Shown: one piece after another, positions 46,439 through 60,371 of the stretch
Numbering within the stretch: the stretch's first letter is position 1
Layout: each line of letters starts with the position of its first letter
Source: Benincasa hispida
Lineage: Eukaryota; Streptophyta; Magnoliopsida; Cucurbitales; Cucurbitaceae
Assembly: GCF_009727055.1 (NCBI RefSeq)
Contig: NC_052358.1
Location: forward strand, 42,236,947 to 42,300,946
DNA length: 64,000 nt
Reading direction: 5' to 3'
Made by a program: the position numbers and the translations under genes
Notes under the pieces: generated by a model
What the model was told of the DNA's origin: nothing
Seen by the model: only the letters and a program-made list of their open reading frames with translations
The model's database searches: none

Positions 46439-46688
46439 AGATTTTGTGCACTAATTCTAATCAAATTGATATTCTCTAATTTGAGAATAGAGAAATGGTG
46501 TAAAATTTAAATAATACAAAAGCTTTGAGAGTCTTCTTATAGTTAAGATGGAATGGAGAATTCTATGTTATTGTAATGATTTTTTACATGGATTTCATTC
46601 TGATGGTTCGTGATATTTCTCTAATTTTAGAATTTTTCACGACATTCTTTATTGATTTTCTTAATTATTTACTTTTATTCCCACTGCA
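46439..46688 (+). repeat. Element C 3' LTR, second part
   Basis: Continues the LTR across the MULE: ACTAATTCTAATCAAATTGA, AATAATACAAAAGCTTTGAGAG and TTCTATGTTATTGTAAT. This is equivalent to 29360-29665 but diverged. The approximate end is at CCCACTGCA. Confidence 0.5.
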
Positions 46689-47011
46689 GAAGAATTAGAA
46701 ATTTAGGGGCCATTAGAATTCGTAAGGGAATGGGTAAAAGTACAACTATGATTTAATATAGAGTAAAATTGTGGTAGGTTATGTATATTATACGTAAAAC
46801 GAATCTGTAACAACATTAGGTTACGCTAATATTATATTGGAACCTATAATACATAATAAGGGTCTCATAAAGGGAGTAGTTGCTGGTAAAAGAGGGAAAG
46901 CAATGCACAATCCATCTTATTGAACATGAGTTAGCGATCTTTAAGAGAAGTTGGGATGTTGTGTTCCTCTTCTTTTCAACTCTAATATATGAATGAGCTT
47001 TCATCTGGGTT
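46689..47011. other. 3' flank of CALS5-like gene
   Basis: Short AT-rich interval that should contain the 3' untranslated region and polyadenylation signals of the minus-strand gene. No other feature is recognised. Confidence 0.5.
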
Positions 47012-50000
47012 TCACTTATTCTTCTTCCCACCAGCCAGAATCCTTTGGATTTGGAGACCTCTGCTGAATGCTTGGTTGAAGAGGAGCCTCGTCTGGAACT
47101 CCGACACGAATGGGAACCAGGCAAGCACAGCCACAGGTGCGAAAATGACAACGCCCATCACGTACTCGTACCCTCTGGCTAAAGCTTTCACTGATCCCCA
47201 CATCCCTACTGCTTTCATAATAGGTCTACAAGCTTGTGCTATCTATATAACCACAAAAAAAAATAAAAAATAAAAAGAAAGAAGAAAACCCGAATCCAAT
47301 AACATAGGATTTTATAATGAGAGGAGTAGTCCACCTATCTTATAAGGAGTGTGAAATCCTTAAAGGAAAAAAAACCTTTTTTTAAAAAAAACAAATAATC
47401 TAAAATACTCTTCTTCCTTTAAGTGAAGAGATATTGGTGCACTTTTTACATGTTAGGATTGAAGAACAAAATCTAGGAATTGTCCAGCAGTTGTCAAAAA
47501 CAGATTCTTGCTTTAGAATTCTGTTTTATCCATGGGAGGGAACATTATAGTCAAAATCAAAGCCTAATATTTACTACCCAAGTGAAGAACAGACAGACGA
47601 AGTTAGAGAGTGAATGAAAAGCAAAGGGCATTTAGGTGACATACTTGCAAAATAGCCCAGCCTGTGGGCATGAAGGCTAGAATACTTGCAAAAATGTCGC
47701 CGACCGTGAGATGTAGAAGTGTAAACAGCATTGTGACTATGACCACTGAACCAATAAACAGGAACAACTTCAGAAGCCTGAACAATAGCTGGAAGTCTGC
47801 ACTGAACTTCTTTCTACCCATGGACACAATCTGCAGTTCAAAAGTTCATCAGAGAGTCAGTAACTCTGGAAATAAATTGGGTTCATTTGATGCAGGAAAA
47901 ATCATTGGAGTTCAATAATTAACCTTCAGTATAACCATCACAGCAACAATGACAAGCCACGATAACCCATACACCTGAAAATGATAACAGAACAAAAATC
48001 AGTTTTTCACCTCATTTGTTTGTTCCCTAAAACCAAATAGGAATCAGAGGCTTACCGTGATGCTTTTATTATTTCCAGCAACGTGTAGATGATACACTAT
48101 TCCATATTGATAGAGAAAGAATCGGATAGATAGTACGATTTCCCAGAAGCGTCCAAGGAATCCAGTGTGCTGAAGGTGTTCTTGTTCCTCATCCCACCAG
48201 GACTCCCAACTTTTAGTTGCAGGCACACCAATACCACCTCTGCTATTGATCCATTTTGACCAATCATCCCAATCATCCACTATCTTTTGCCATTCAAAAC
48301 CTGAAGGGTTGAAAAGGAAAGGGGCAAATAACCAGGAAACAACCAGGAACCACATTGAGGATGTGACAAAAATATAAGCTATAGCATCAGTAGCAGCTGT
48401 TCCATATATCTGGTAAACTATAAGCAATATTGTAAGCTCTAGTCCTTTGACAAAGTGACTCCTTGAATACATCCTATAGTTCTCAGCATATTTCTCATGT
48501 CGCACGACAAAACCACGACCGGTAGCCCTATACTTTGCCCCACCGTGAAGGATTGTGCGCCCATAATAATGCACCTTTGTGCCAAGAGAGAAGGTGAAGA
48601 AGACAGATGCTAGTTGTAATTGCATGATTATCAGGTCACCCATTGCAGTTCTGAACCCTCTCTCAAGACCAATTTCCATGATCATTGGCAAGGCAGTTAA
48701 AAGACCCAACTGAACAACTGATTGTGAAGCCATGGCCGCCTTTAAAGGATCATCTCCTTTTGACCTCGCATATTTCATTATGGACTTCTCCAATCCACTC
48801 AATGACAGATAAAGTCTACCATATAAGAAAGCATATACTGTAATGATAATCATCTGCATGACAAAAAATAACAAATAATCATCGCAAGGGAGAAAATTTC
48901 GGAGCTAATAAAGCAAATCAAATATACAAATTAATTCAGGAGGTAAAAGAAAACATTTAAACGTGAAAACTTACCATTGCGCTGATGTAAAATCCTACCG
49001 TCGTGAAGTAGAAAGACAGCATGCGGAAAAAGTCAAAACGATGACCCAGACGATAGACATCTCTGCTGAGAACTTGCTCTCCATTACCACAAGCTACCTT
49101 TGCCTCAAAAAGAGAGATTTGATTAAGACCAACATCTCTCCCTTTCCCAACTTGAATATACTCATGGTGGGTTACATTTCCTCGTCTCAACGTTGAGTTG
49201 AAGCCTATGGGGGAAAGTTTTTTTTTAAAAAAAAAAAAAAGATAATATAAATTGAGAAGAAAAATTCACTTAACTAGTGGAAGTGAAGTGTAAAGAATAA
49301 TACCAGCAAAGATATCCTCACTGAGGTTGATGCCTCGAGAAGCTTTGCTCATGCCCCCACGAGTAATATGGAAGATTCGATCGAAAACATCTGGATGACC
49401 ATAGTGGAACCTCACCCTAGAACCAGCCAATACAGGTTTATCGAGCGTAAACAAAATATGCTCACATTTATTTGGGCTGACCACTAAGCAATAAAAAAAT
49501 CATGTTCAATCTATTATCAATCTTTTCTAAATATTCACCATTGTGCAACAAAAAAAAAAAAGGTTAAGACTTCCACGTTAAGTCATGAAAATTGACAAGA
49601 GAATTAGAATTAAAATTTTGTTCATCAACATATTCTAATTCTATAAAAGTTTTGAATCATTCAGTTCTGCTTTGTTTTAACTACTTTTTAAATGTGATTT
49701 AGTTCATTTTGAAATATGTACAACCAACAGCAACTTCAGAGTAACTCCTTTCTAAAATAGGGATAGTATCTATGTTGGGTATAAGATATGTAAAATAAAT
49801 TAAGTCCAAGAAGGAAAACATACTTTAGAGGCCTTGCAAGAACCCTCTGACCAATAGTAACAAAGCTAGTTTCTTGATTTGACATAAACCAAGCCAGAGA
49901 AGAAACACTGCAGAGCGCAAGTTGAAGTTAGAAAAAGAAGATATAGCAGCTTTCTATAGCTCTTGTGTTAATAAACCTAACCTTCCAGTAAAGATATGTT

Positions 50001-53000
50001 CACGCACACCCAAAATTGTAGGAGGACGAACACCATGGTCCTCATTGAACTCTTCTAGAAGGTTTCGCATTTTGAAAGCTTCTTCCAAGTAGTTGTCCTA
50101 AAAGGGATCCAGAAAGTTAACCGTCATTATTCAGCATCTAAATCATAGCTAAAAGCAAGCAGCAATATCTAGCTTTTGATGGTTTACCTGATTCATGTCA
50201 ATTGCTTGAAGTGCTTCACCTCTGGTAAAAATTATAGCATGGTTTTGATTTTCAGGTTTCCCTTCTCCAATCTTAGCTGAACCCGGTAGCTTAATCCGAT
50301 AGATTTCCTTTAAATAAGAGCAAAAAAAAGAACAAGATTACTCTAATAGTGAGGTGAATTAACATTTTTAATCCTTCAGTATATCTAATTATTACCTGGT
50401 CAAGATTATCAACAGCTTTGACCAATACAGAATAGTAAACTTTTTGTGCTTTTCCACCTTCTCTCTCTTCAACTTCATCAATATATGCCACTCGAAGAGA
50501 TGGATTACTGTGCCCAAAAAGAAAGTGAAAGGAAAAAAATAGTTTATTTAATGAACTGCACCAAGCAAAAACAAGTTTGGAAAACTCATTAACCCAATTA
50601 CACTAAAGAGGTTGGGAACATACTTAACCATCAGATTCAAGATATCTGTAGCTCGGCGATCCCCACTTCGTTTCTGATTTCCATAGTTCTGGCAAGTAGC
50701 AACGTATGTAAATTTCATGTCAGCCACGGCCTCTAATTGAGCATATAGGGATCTCTGGCTTCTTTTATCCTCTTCTGATGGAACTGTGATCGCTTTGTAG
50801 CCTTCAAGTATCTCTATCATTATCAAAAGAAACCATTAAGGAAATCATAGTTAGTTAATAATAATTAGAGAGAAAGCACACGAACAGTGCTGATAAGAAA
50901 ACAAGACATCTCAACCACAAAATGAGTGAAGGAATAAGAAACAAGCATTCTTGAGAAGTAAATCTGACTGCAAATTACTAGAAAAGGTTAACATGCACAT
51001 GCTTACCACTTTCAGAAGCCATGTCAAGAAATGCCTGAAGCTTCAGAGCCCTTCGATAATACATCATACCCCTAACTGTGATAATTGTGTTAATGCCAGC
51101 AATGGAGATGCATAAATGAACTCGAAATTAAATGTAATGCGTTTAAGCTACCTGTTCTTGATAGAGTTTGTCCTCGTAAGGATGCCCAATGGCGGAGGTG
51201 TAATATGTTTTCTTCATTTTCCCAAATCTCACTATCTTTTTTACAGTTAAGTCGCTCCATGAAGTTGTTCCATTCATCTAGCAAGAAGGAAAATGTTCGT
51301 GAGATAAGTCACTCAGAAATCATTTATCAAAGAACCAAGAGATATTTGTGTTGCTTCCATAAATTACTCACCTGGAAAGATCTTCTGCAAGTAATATATG
51401 ATGGAGACACCATCCTCATTTTCCATCTCAAGGTCAGTTTTAGAATAGACAGTCTCTTCACTATAGTATGGAGTCATAACGCTGTGAACAACCCAAAAAT
51501 ATTCATCTCATGGTCAGTTTTAGAACAGACTTGTATTTTCACTATATTTTGGAGACAAAGTGTTGTCAACAACCCAAAAATATTACCAAGTACAGGAACT
51601 GAGGTATATTAGTATCATTTAATTTTTAGTGAAAGATGTTTCTTAAGAAAAACCAAAAAGTGATTTTTATTGGAAGTACCAAGAGGTAGGATAAAATCTC
51701 TAATTTTTTTATCAAAGCTTAAAAGAAAAATCCATTCCTGCATTTACAAGACATGAAACTTGAATGTGTGCTTTAATAAAGCTGCCAGAACATTTATAAC
51801 TTATTTTTAGTTTGTAACCTCTCATATCTTTAATCTTAGATCAGCCGCAGGGACAAGCATAACTCTAGAGAAAGGGTGATGCATCCAATCTCAAATTTGG
51901 AAAGAACTTATCCCAATAGAAGAGACATGCTTTCTGCTCATATAGAGTTAAGGAAAACCAGACCTGAATGATAACATCTTACGAACTCGTGGAGCACGTG
52001 GCATATCCATAAACAATGAATTTGTGAAAAATGCAATTCTTCTTCGTGCTTCAAGATTTATGGGAACTTCAGTGGCAGATTCTTTCACAGTCAATAGTAG
52101 ATAGAGGCGTCTAATCTGACATACACCCCACAAAAACAAGATTGTTATTTCAATTAATCAGTTAAAATCTTAGAATGATACATGATTTCTCGAAAGTACG
52201 ATTATTTATTTTCAATATGCCCACCTGCTCTTCCCATTGAGCTGTAACTGAAGGAGGAAAGTTTATGGCAGGTCTAGTGTCAGTACCAGCAAAGAGTTGC
52301 CTTCCAGAGTCCTTGTTATGACCCAGTTCTGCCAATTCACTGAATGATATAACAAGGAAAGTTACCATTTTAGCATATAACAGTAATCATTTGAAGGATG
52401 CCAGTAGACATAAATAAATTTACTTCAAATTGCACAAGTTTTATTTGCTAACCGGACTTCGTTGAGCATCATATCTCGAGTGACAACTTCTAACATATCT
52501 TGCAGCAAAAGCACCACTGAATCTTGCTTGGATGGGTCTCCATCTTTCTGAAACAGGAAACAAGAGCAAAGTTTACAATCTGAAATAAATATAATAGACC
52601 AACAGATACTTAAGAATTGCATCATAACTTACCAAGATCTCCACGAGTTCCACAAATTTCTTGCACAAAATGAGCAAGGGACCCATTCTGAAGTTTGTGA
52701 GAAGTGTGTTCTTCCCAATATTATTTTCAACTTCTTTAATAATGGTCCCGATGATCCTGTAAAAGTCAAAGTGAAGTTAGAATTCACAAAAACAATTGAC
52801 GTAGTTTCCCATTTGTACATTTAGATAGCATCCTGCAGAAACATAATTGCAGTTTATGCATTATTTCAACCCTGGATGATTAATCGGTTTTTCCTCCCTA
52901 GGCAGTGAGAGAAAACGAAGAAAATGATGATTTATTGTTTATAAAATCCCAAGGCTGCAATTTCCCCTACATATGAATACTTGGCTTTACAAATGATATA

Positions 53001-56000
53001 GAACTCCGGTTAAGCTTTTGCATGTTTTCTCTTTGCAGGAAAGAAAAACTATGATCATTTGATGATGTTTGGTTCAATAAGTAGGACTGTAGCTTAGAAC
53101 CTTTTCTCATTTTCACCAACCACCAGAACATTCAGGACATTTTTGAAAGATTCATAACACTCTATCACTGCACATTTCATGTACTCATCTGCACAAATAC
53201 GCTTCCATAGGTCGGAGTCTCTGGATCGAAATTCAGCCGCCATATCCAATGCTATTGGAATCTGTGGCAGTAGAGAAATAGTTAATAGTCGCTACAAGTA
53301 TGCCCAAAAATAAAGAGGTAAGATATACATAAAAGAAAACATAAGGGACTGTATCGACCTTGCTGGCTAGTAAAAAGGGAGGCCATTGGATTATTTTTAA
53401 GCTGGGATCTGATGAGTAAGGAACCAGCAAGAGATCCATCTCCCTGTTTCATTTGAAAATCCAGTTTAGTATTAAAAATATAATTAAAAGGATGCTTGGA
53501 ATGAAGAAATAAAAGATAGTTTATACAGTCTTTCCTGTCACTTATTAGATCTTCCTCTCGAAAACTGCATATCACTTCATTCCACAACTGTGCAAACTTG
53601 GCAGCTTCACTTCTCCTGCTGGTTGTAATCTACTCAGAAATAAAATAGAAATTACTAAAGATATAAGGCTTGAACCACTGATTTTGTAAATCTTAGAGAA
53701 AGGAAAAAAAAAAATTTAAAATTTAAAAAATAAATAAAAATAAAATAAAAGAACAACCTCAGCAAAACGCTTTGAGAAAGAGAATCCCCTTTTCTGAGAC
53801 TTATCTGATGGCACCAAGTATGTGTTAAATGCACCTGGTAAAGACTGAAACCTAGACCTAAGCATACCCAGAGTTCGTATCTGTAATAGAAAGTAAAATC
53901 AAGTCAAGTCAAACCAATCACATTTAACCTGATGAATAAAATAAGTGATTCAGATAAACATTGTTAAACATTCTTCTATCAACATGAGAAACATTTGTAC
54001 TTTAATAGAATGCACAATTATGTTCTGAGTGAAAAGTCAGTACAGTATAACAGTTTCAACCCAGAAGATACGATTCAAACAATTACTTTCGGCATAATCT
54101 TCTCATAGATCAAAAGTACTAATTTCTAAGCCAGTCCAAGACGTTAGAAGATACCAAATTATTGTGCATGCTAGGCTAATAGGAGGTTGGAGAAAAATAT
54201 GTGAACAGATATTGCATTGAGGATGATGAGTCACTTCGTAAGATTAATAAATAAAATAAAATAATAATGGTTGGAAAAGCAGAATATCACCTCTCCTAAT
54301 CGATCACAAGCTCCAATGAAACCACCATATATGGTTGAAAATATAGCATACCAAATTTGAGTATCCATGAAATAAACCTGCATTTAAATTAGAAGGTACA
54401 AGAGGCTTTATCCAAGACAATACAAAAATTCTTCCATATGTTGTACAGCAACGGCATAAAACAAAATCAAAGAAGTGTGAATAGAGAACGCACCAAAACT
54501 ACTGGCATCCACAGTGATACAACTGCCCCATAGTTGTTCTTGGCTGCATGGAAAAGATAATTTCAGCACAAACAAAAGTAATCGAAGCATTAACGTGAAC
54601 AGATCGGACAGGAAACAAACACCTTTAGGAAAAAATTCATGCCATTCATATTCAACTCGATGGATACTCATTATATCCTTTGTTGGCTTCACCAATGGCC
54701 TTATCTGAAGGGATTAAATACAAAGTGGTTAGAGGACCATAATGCAATTACCATCGTTACCATTTTGAAAATTTATTTACCTGAACAAAGTAGCTAAAGG
54801 AAAATTTGCAGCACAAAAGTGACACCCAAAAGATGGTATACCTGAAATCAGAGAACGTCTTACCATGAAGCACATACTAACTAATCAAGAAAACAAAATT
54901 TGTGCTTTCATAAATAACAAGGAAAAAACTGAGATCCATAGCATGTGAACTCACTTTATAAGTGCAAATTGACTTTCATGCATTCCCCTTCCAATATATA
55001 TTCTTGGCTGCAGAAATAGAAACACAGTTATCTACCTGAGAAAGAGAAACAAAAATTGAGCAGCATATCTACCTGAGACCACCAAAGTAGGAATCTAATA
55101 ATGTGCCAATCTGAGTTTTCAATCCAACGTCGAAGCATTGGAAATATGAATAAAGCTGCTGCAAGTAGATTTGGCAGTAGATACAGAGCAACTGCCATTA
55201 TATATAAAGGAGGAATGCCCCTCAACGAGTTAAGAAATGACAGTACGTCTCTGAATTTCTCAGAAACCATCTTGAAAGTGTGAAGATAGCATAGGGGAAG
55301 AACAATAGCCCAACCAAGACTGACAATAACCTTCAGAATATTTCTAAGCACATCAGTGAACTTCCAGCGATGAAATCCCGGGAAGTTTAAAACTAAGTCC
55401 AAGATACCTGCATTAAAAGATGCTATGTCATTTATTGTAAAACTAAGTCATATCATTAGTAATATTTTTCCAAGTTTGGCCAGTAATTTCACCACAAATT
55501 AAGGATGTGTTTGGTTTGACTTTTCAAGTATTTAATTTTGAAAATAAGTCATACCGAAAAAAATTGAAGTATTTGACAACCACTCAAAATAGCTTTGGAA
55601 AGAATTTCAAAGTGTGTTTTTAAACAGTTCTTATCAAAAGAGTTTAACAAAAAATGATTTTTTGAAAAAGCACTTTTTTCTCTAGTCATTGCAAACAGGC
55701 CCTAGATCATGGAGCGATTATGTGAACATCATGTAAAAGTTCGATCACTATAGCATTCTCATCAGCTTCCTCGCAGGAGCAAGAGGGGAAATCAAGAAGG
55801 ATTTTGCATCAAATTCATTCAAATAATTTTACTTTGAAGAAGACGAAGGAGTGCAGCAGTGATGAAAATGCTTGATAAGGCGTACAACACATCCTTTTGG
55901 AAAATCTCCAGTGGTGAAACTCCTTTCCATGCAGCAATGACCATCGCCTGTGACAAACAAATTGAAGAGTAGATTAAATATATAGTAAAGAACCCCAAAT

Positions 56001-59000
56001 CAGAAGTAATATGAAAACAGTCTACAAATTTAAATGTTCTGTAATTGAATACCTGAAGAGCTAGTACATAAAAGGTCCATAAACGATCAAAACTTCTGAA
56101 TGTATGCCAAAATGTTCTGGTCTCAACAAAATAAGATTTTCCTGTACTTCCAGATTTTCTTTGTGATCCTTTTCGTCCCTGGTACAACAATTTTTTTCAA
56201 TATAAAACTGCTTGAACAAAGGGATCAATACAGAATTTAACAAAAAGGTATTTTAAAGAAAAAAAAACCTGTGCCATGTCACGCGTTGATTTGAAAAATT
56301 CACCGTCGTCTCGCATGGGCCAACCAAGAGAAAAACAATCAGATGACCTACAAATTGAAATGTTGAAGAAAATAATAAACTACTCGACAACATTCCAAAC
56401 TAAATAAAAGATCAGGTCTTTGTTTGAGGCTAACCAGAAGTACTCGTTGAGATCATCATAGTTGCACCAGGCTGAGTGCGGAGCTTTTCCATTTTGGCTC
56501 TTTTTGGCCTCCTGGAAGATCAAAAGAAAACCATTGTTGAAATGAGGCCACTTTTACCAATCCTTAGAAAAAATGGTGTAATTGTGATGGGATTCCATTG
56601 ATGGATCAATCATAATGGGCATAAATCACAAATGTAATGTGATTGTTTTTTATCGTATTTATTTAGAACTACGAATTTGTTACATTTACTACAGATAGGT
56701 AACAGTAACAATAACTATAACGGTAAAGGTGTGGGTTCCACACAATTTTTAAACACAATCGGATTGAGCACCTCCGTTCCTCAATCGGATTACACTTGTT
56801 TATTACAGATTTTGGAGTCGGATTCCACCGTTCAATACGATTACCGAATACAGGTAAACAACAACGAACGTAATCAACTGTGACTCACTTTTCAGATTAC
56901 CATTGATGGATTACGTTTCACCTGGTTAATGTGGCCTAAAATGGAATGTAGCTCAAGTATTTGGCTGAAATAAAATGATTTATAGCTTAAGGATTTGATT
57001 GATTTACCTTTTCGATAACCCGGTAAAGGGGAGTTATAACCTTCCGCAAGAAAGCCTCATCATCCCCACCATAAGAAGGCTTAATATTTTCACCAGTAAC
57101 AATGCTCACGTTTCCAGCCAACAAGCCATGAAGTTCATATGCCATCTAGTTATAAAGAATGCCAAAGACAATAATGTTAAGGGAATATATTAACAAATTC
57201 TGTAGTACAATGATCAAAAAGAGAAAAAAGAGCCATATACACGCAAAAAAATAATAAAAAAATTGTCTCACATTATGAAATATATAACTCAAACATTCTG
57301 GCATGAAGCGAACATTTGCTGCTTCACCCCAGATGAGAAGATACAGACCCATGTAGAGTATCTTCCTTTGTTGAATTTCCAGCTGACCTTGAGGGAGCCT
57401 ACACAAATTAAGATTTTAGTCATTTAGGTGCCCTGTGATAATCATTTGATTTTTTGTTTTTAGTCATTAAAATTTAAGCTTATAAACACTATTTACACCT
57501 ATAAATTTTTTTGTTTTGTCATCTACTTCTATCGATGCTTTCAAAAACCAAACCAAATTTTGAAACTAAAAAAAGTAAATTTTTTTTCTAGAATTTGACT
57601 AAGAATTAAAATGTTTCTATTAAGAAAAGTGAAAACCCAGTAAGAAAATTGGGAGGAAACATGCATGACTTTCACAAACATAAATCTAAAAAGAAATCGT
57701 TATCAAACAGAGCCATAATTTTCACATCTTCCCATCAGTCAATGATAAATTCAAATATAAGATTGCAAAAGCACATGGCGCATTTTAGAATTTGCAAAAA
57801 AGTTGATGTCTCACCTTAGACTATGTTTCCGTCCCAAAAATTTGCACCACGTTTTGTAATTCTTAAACAGTTTGTTCATTACTGCATCAACTGCTCGTTC
57901 ATCAAGCTGCATTTATAGAACCCAAGAATATGCTCAGAAAAGGGGGGGAAGAAAAGCAATCCCATAATTTGATAAACGAGATTTTCTATGCACCAAGAAG
58001 AAAATTATATAAATGAACTCGACAATTTGTGAACTCCATGTTTGAATCAACAAGTATATTGGATACACATATCCTTAAAATGACATGATTTGCATGTAAG
58101 AGTACGTTTTGTACCTTGTTGAGAGGTTCAGGCTTGGGGTGAAGCCTTGTATGAGAATTAGCAAGCAGAAGGATCAAATGTTCCCGTTGATTTCTAACGT
58201 TATCTCTCTGTAGCCACAAAAATGTCAGTTGCATATTGTTTATCCCATAAGACAGTTGTTAGAATTGATTACCTCTTGTTATGATAAACGTACCTGAAAT
58301 CCAAACATTGCCCTTAACCAATCCAGTAGGTCCAGATCACCTGCTTTCTGCCTGCGCTGCTCAAACGTACTTGGCCAGTTTAAGCCACGAGTATTCCACA
58401 AGGCACCCACAGCAGCCTTAACCTAAAGGTAATGGAAAAAAGAACAAAATTAAGGTTGAATGATAACATGATGCACTGAGAAGCACAGATACGAATATGA
58501 GACACAGATACGACACTACACAGACACGGCAACACATCATATTTTAAAAATATAGAACACAACACGGCAAGGACACGTTTATTAAAATATACATTTTTTA
58601 AAATATATATCAATTTTATACCAAACAAAAATTCAAAGTAAATGGATTGATGGATCATAAAAAAACTTAGCCTTATGTATTTCACACTCAAAGTTATTAT
58701 TATTGTCATACATGTGTCTTTATAGTACTACTTAATAAGTGTTCTATGCATATCTAATACATTTGTTGCAATAACAAGTATCTGATAAGTGTTCAACTAG
58801 TGTCGAAATGTCCAAGTATCCTATATACGTTAGTCAAACTAAAATGTTCGTGCGATGGTGCACGTTTTCAATGGCAGGAGGCAAACCTCTTCGAGCTGCA
58901 TTATAGACTGGGAAGCGCCAGCAGAATCAAGAGGTAGAATGTTATAGGGTGCATAAATTTCAGTCTTTTCTTGGACATCCCTAGCTGCAGCGATAATCTA

Positions 59001-60326
59001 TTGATGTATTGTAGAACATTAGTTTAGACAATCTTCGAGTCAACCAATTAGGCACAATGGTAAGATCAATTAGACAATTGACACTAAATTGAACGAACCT
59101 CGGGAGCAACTTCTTCAACTTTCTCGGTCTTATTAACGCCACAAAGCACTTCGAAAAGCACACCGGCTGTCTGGTAAGCTTTACCGAGCTGGGCTCTGAC
59201 AAAAGTTTAGAAGGGAAAAGAATCTGGCATTCAAACAGAGGATATACAATATAAACATCGAAACAGAATGAATGGAACTTGGGAAATTTACCTGTCTGCT
59301 TGCTCCCCTTGATCAAGAGCACTAACATAATGCTTATAATATTGCTGATAGAAGGCCTCGATTTCCCTAGCATCTGTTTTTTTCACTCGAGAAGCAAGAC
59401 TCGGTGCATTGTCCTGGAACAAGGAGTGACGTCAAATCAGTTCTCCATTAAGTTATTCGTCGGTAAACATTTTACAGGCTTCCGACTCCATTCCTAGACT
59501 TCATTTGGTTTTCAACTATCTAAATATGGGAGAAAAACTGCAAATATACTCCCAATTTCTATTCAATAATTAATTATTAAGAATAAGCAATACTTAGGTG
59601 CAGTTAGCTCCACCTAAGTTTCATGCTCCACTCCTACTAAAAAAATATCTTTTTAATTCATTTTTATTAGAAAAAATTATATTTATTTAATATAATAAAT
59701 TTACCTTCTTTTGATAAGAGATAATCATGTTATTAAACGTCTCATTAAATATCTTTTCGTATTTTTAGTTGTTTTAAGCAACTTTATTATACTTAGATAT
59801 TCTTTTTGCATATCATATTATTTTATTAATTTAACATGTTGATTGATTTATTTAAAAATAATAACAATAAACGTGTCAATAGGGTAATAATTCAATTGGC
59901 ATAAAATTTACATTTTCATCTCGAGGTTGGAGATTTAATTTTCTAGAATATATTGTAAATAAAAATAAAATGGAATGAAAAAGTTTTCTAATTTTGTAAG
60001 ACTACAATTCTTTCCTTCTTCCTTTTCTCCAAAGCCAGGTTCAATTTTTCCAACCTTATAAATTACATCTAGTTGGTTGTTGGCATAAAACTACAAAGCT
60101 ACGATTCCAACAAAATCCAAAAATTTTCCTATTCACAAGGGAGGAGAAAAATTGTCCCCTAAATTTTGTACCTTAGACTTAAAAAAAAATTCATATTTTA
60201 TTTTTCTTAAACTAATTAATCCCCCTGAATTTCTTCCTCAACTTCATCACCTCATGGATTTTTTTTTATTTTTTTTGTTGAACTCATCAATAAATTATTC
60301 TAAAAACACTAGTTAATAAATGTTTT

Positions 60327-60371
<45 letters not shown>

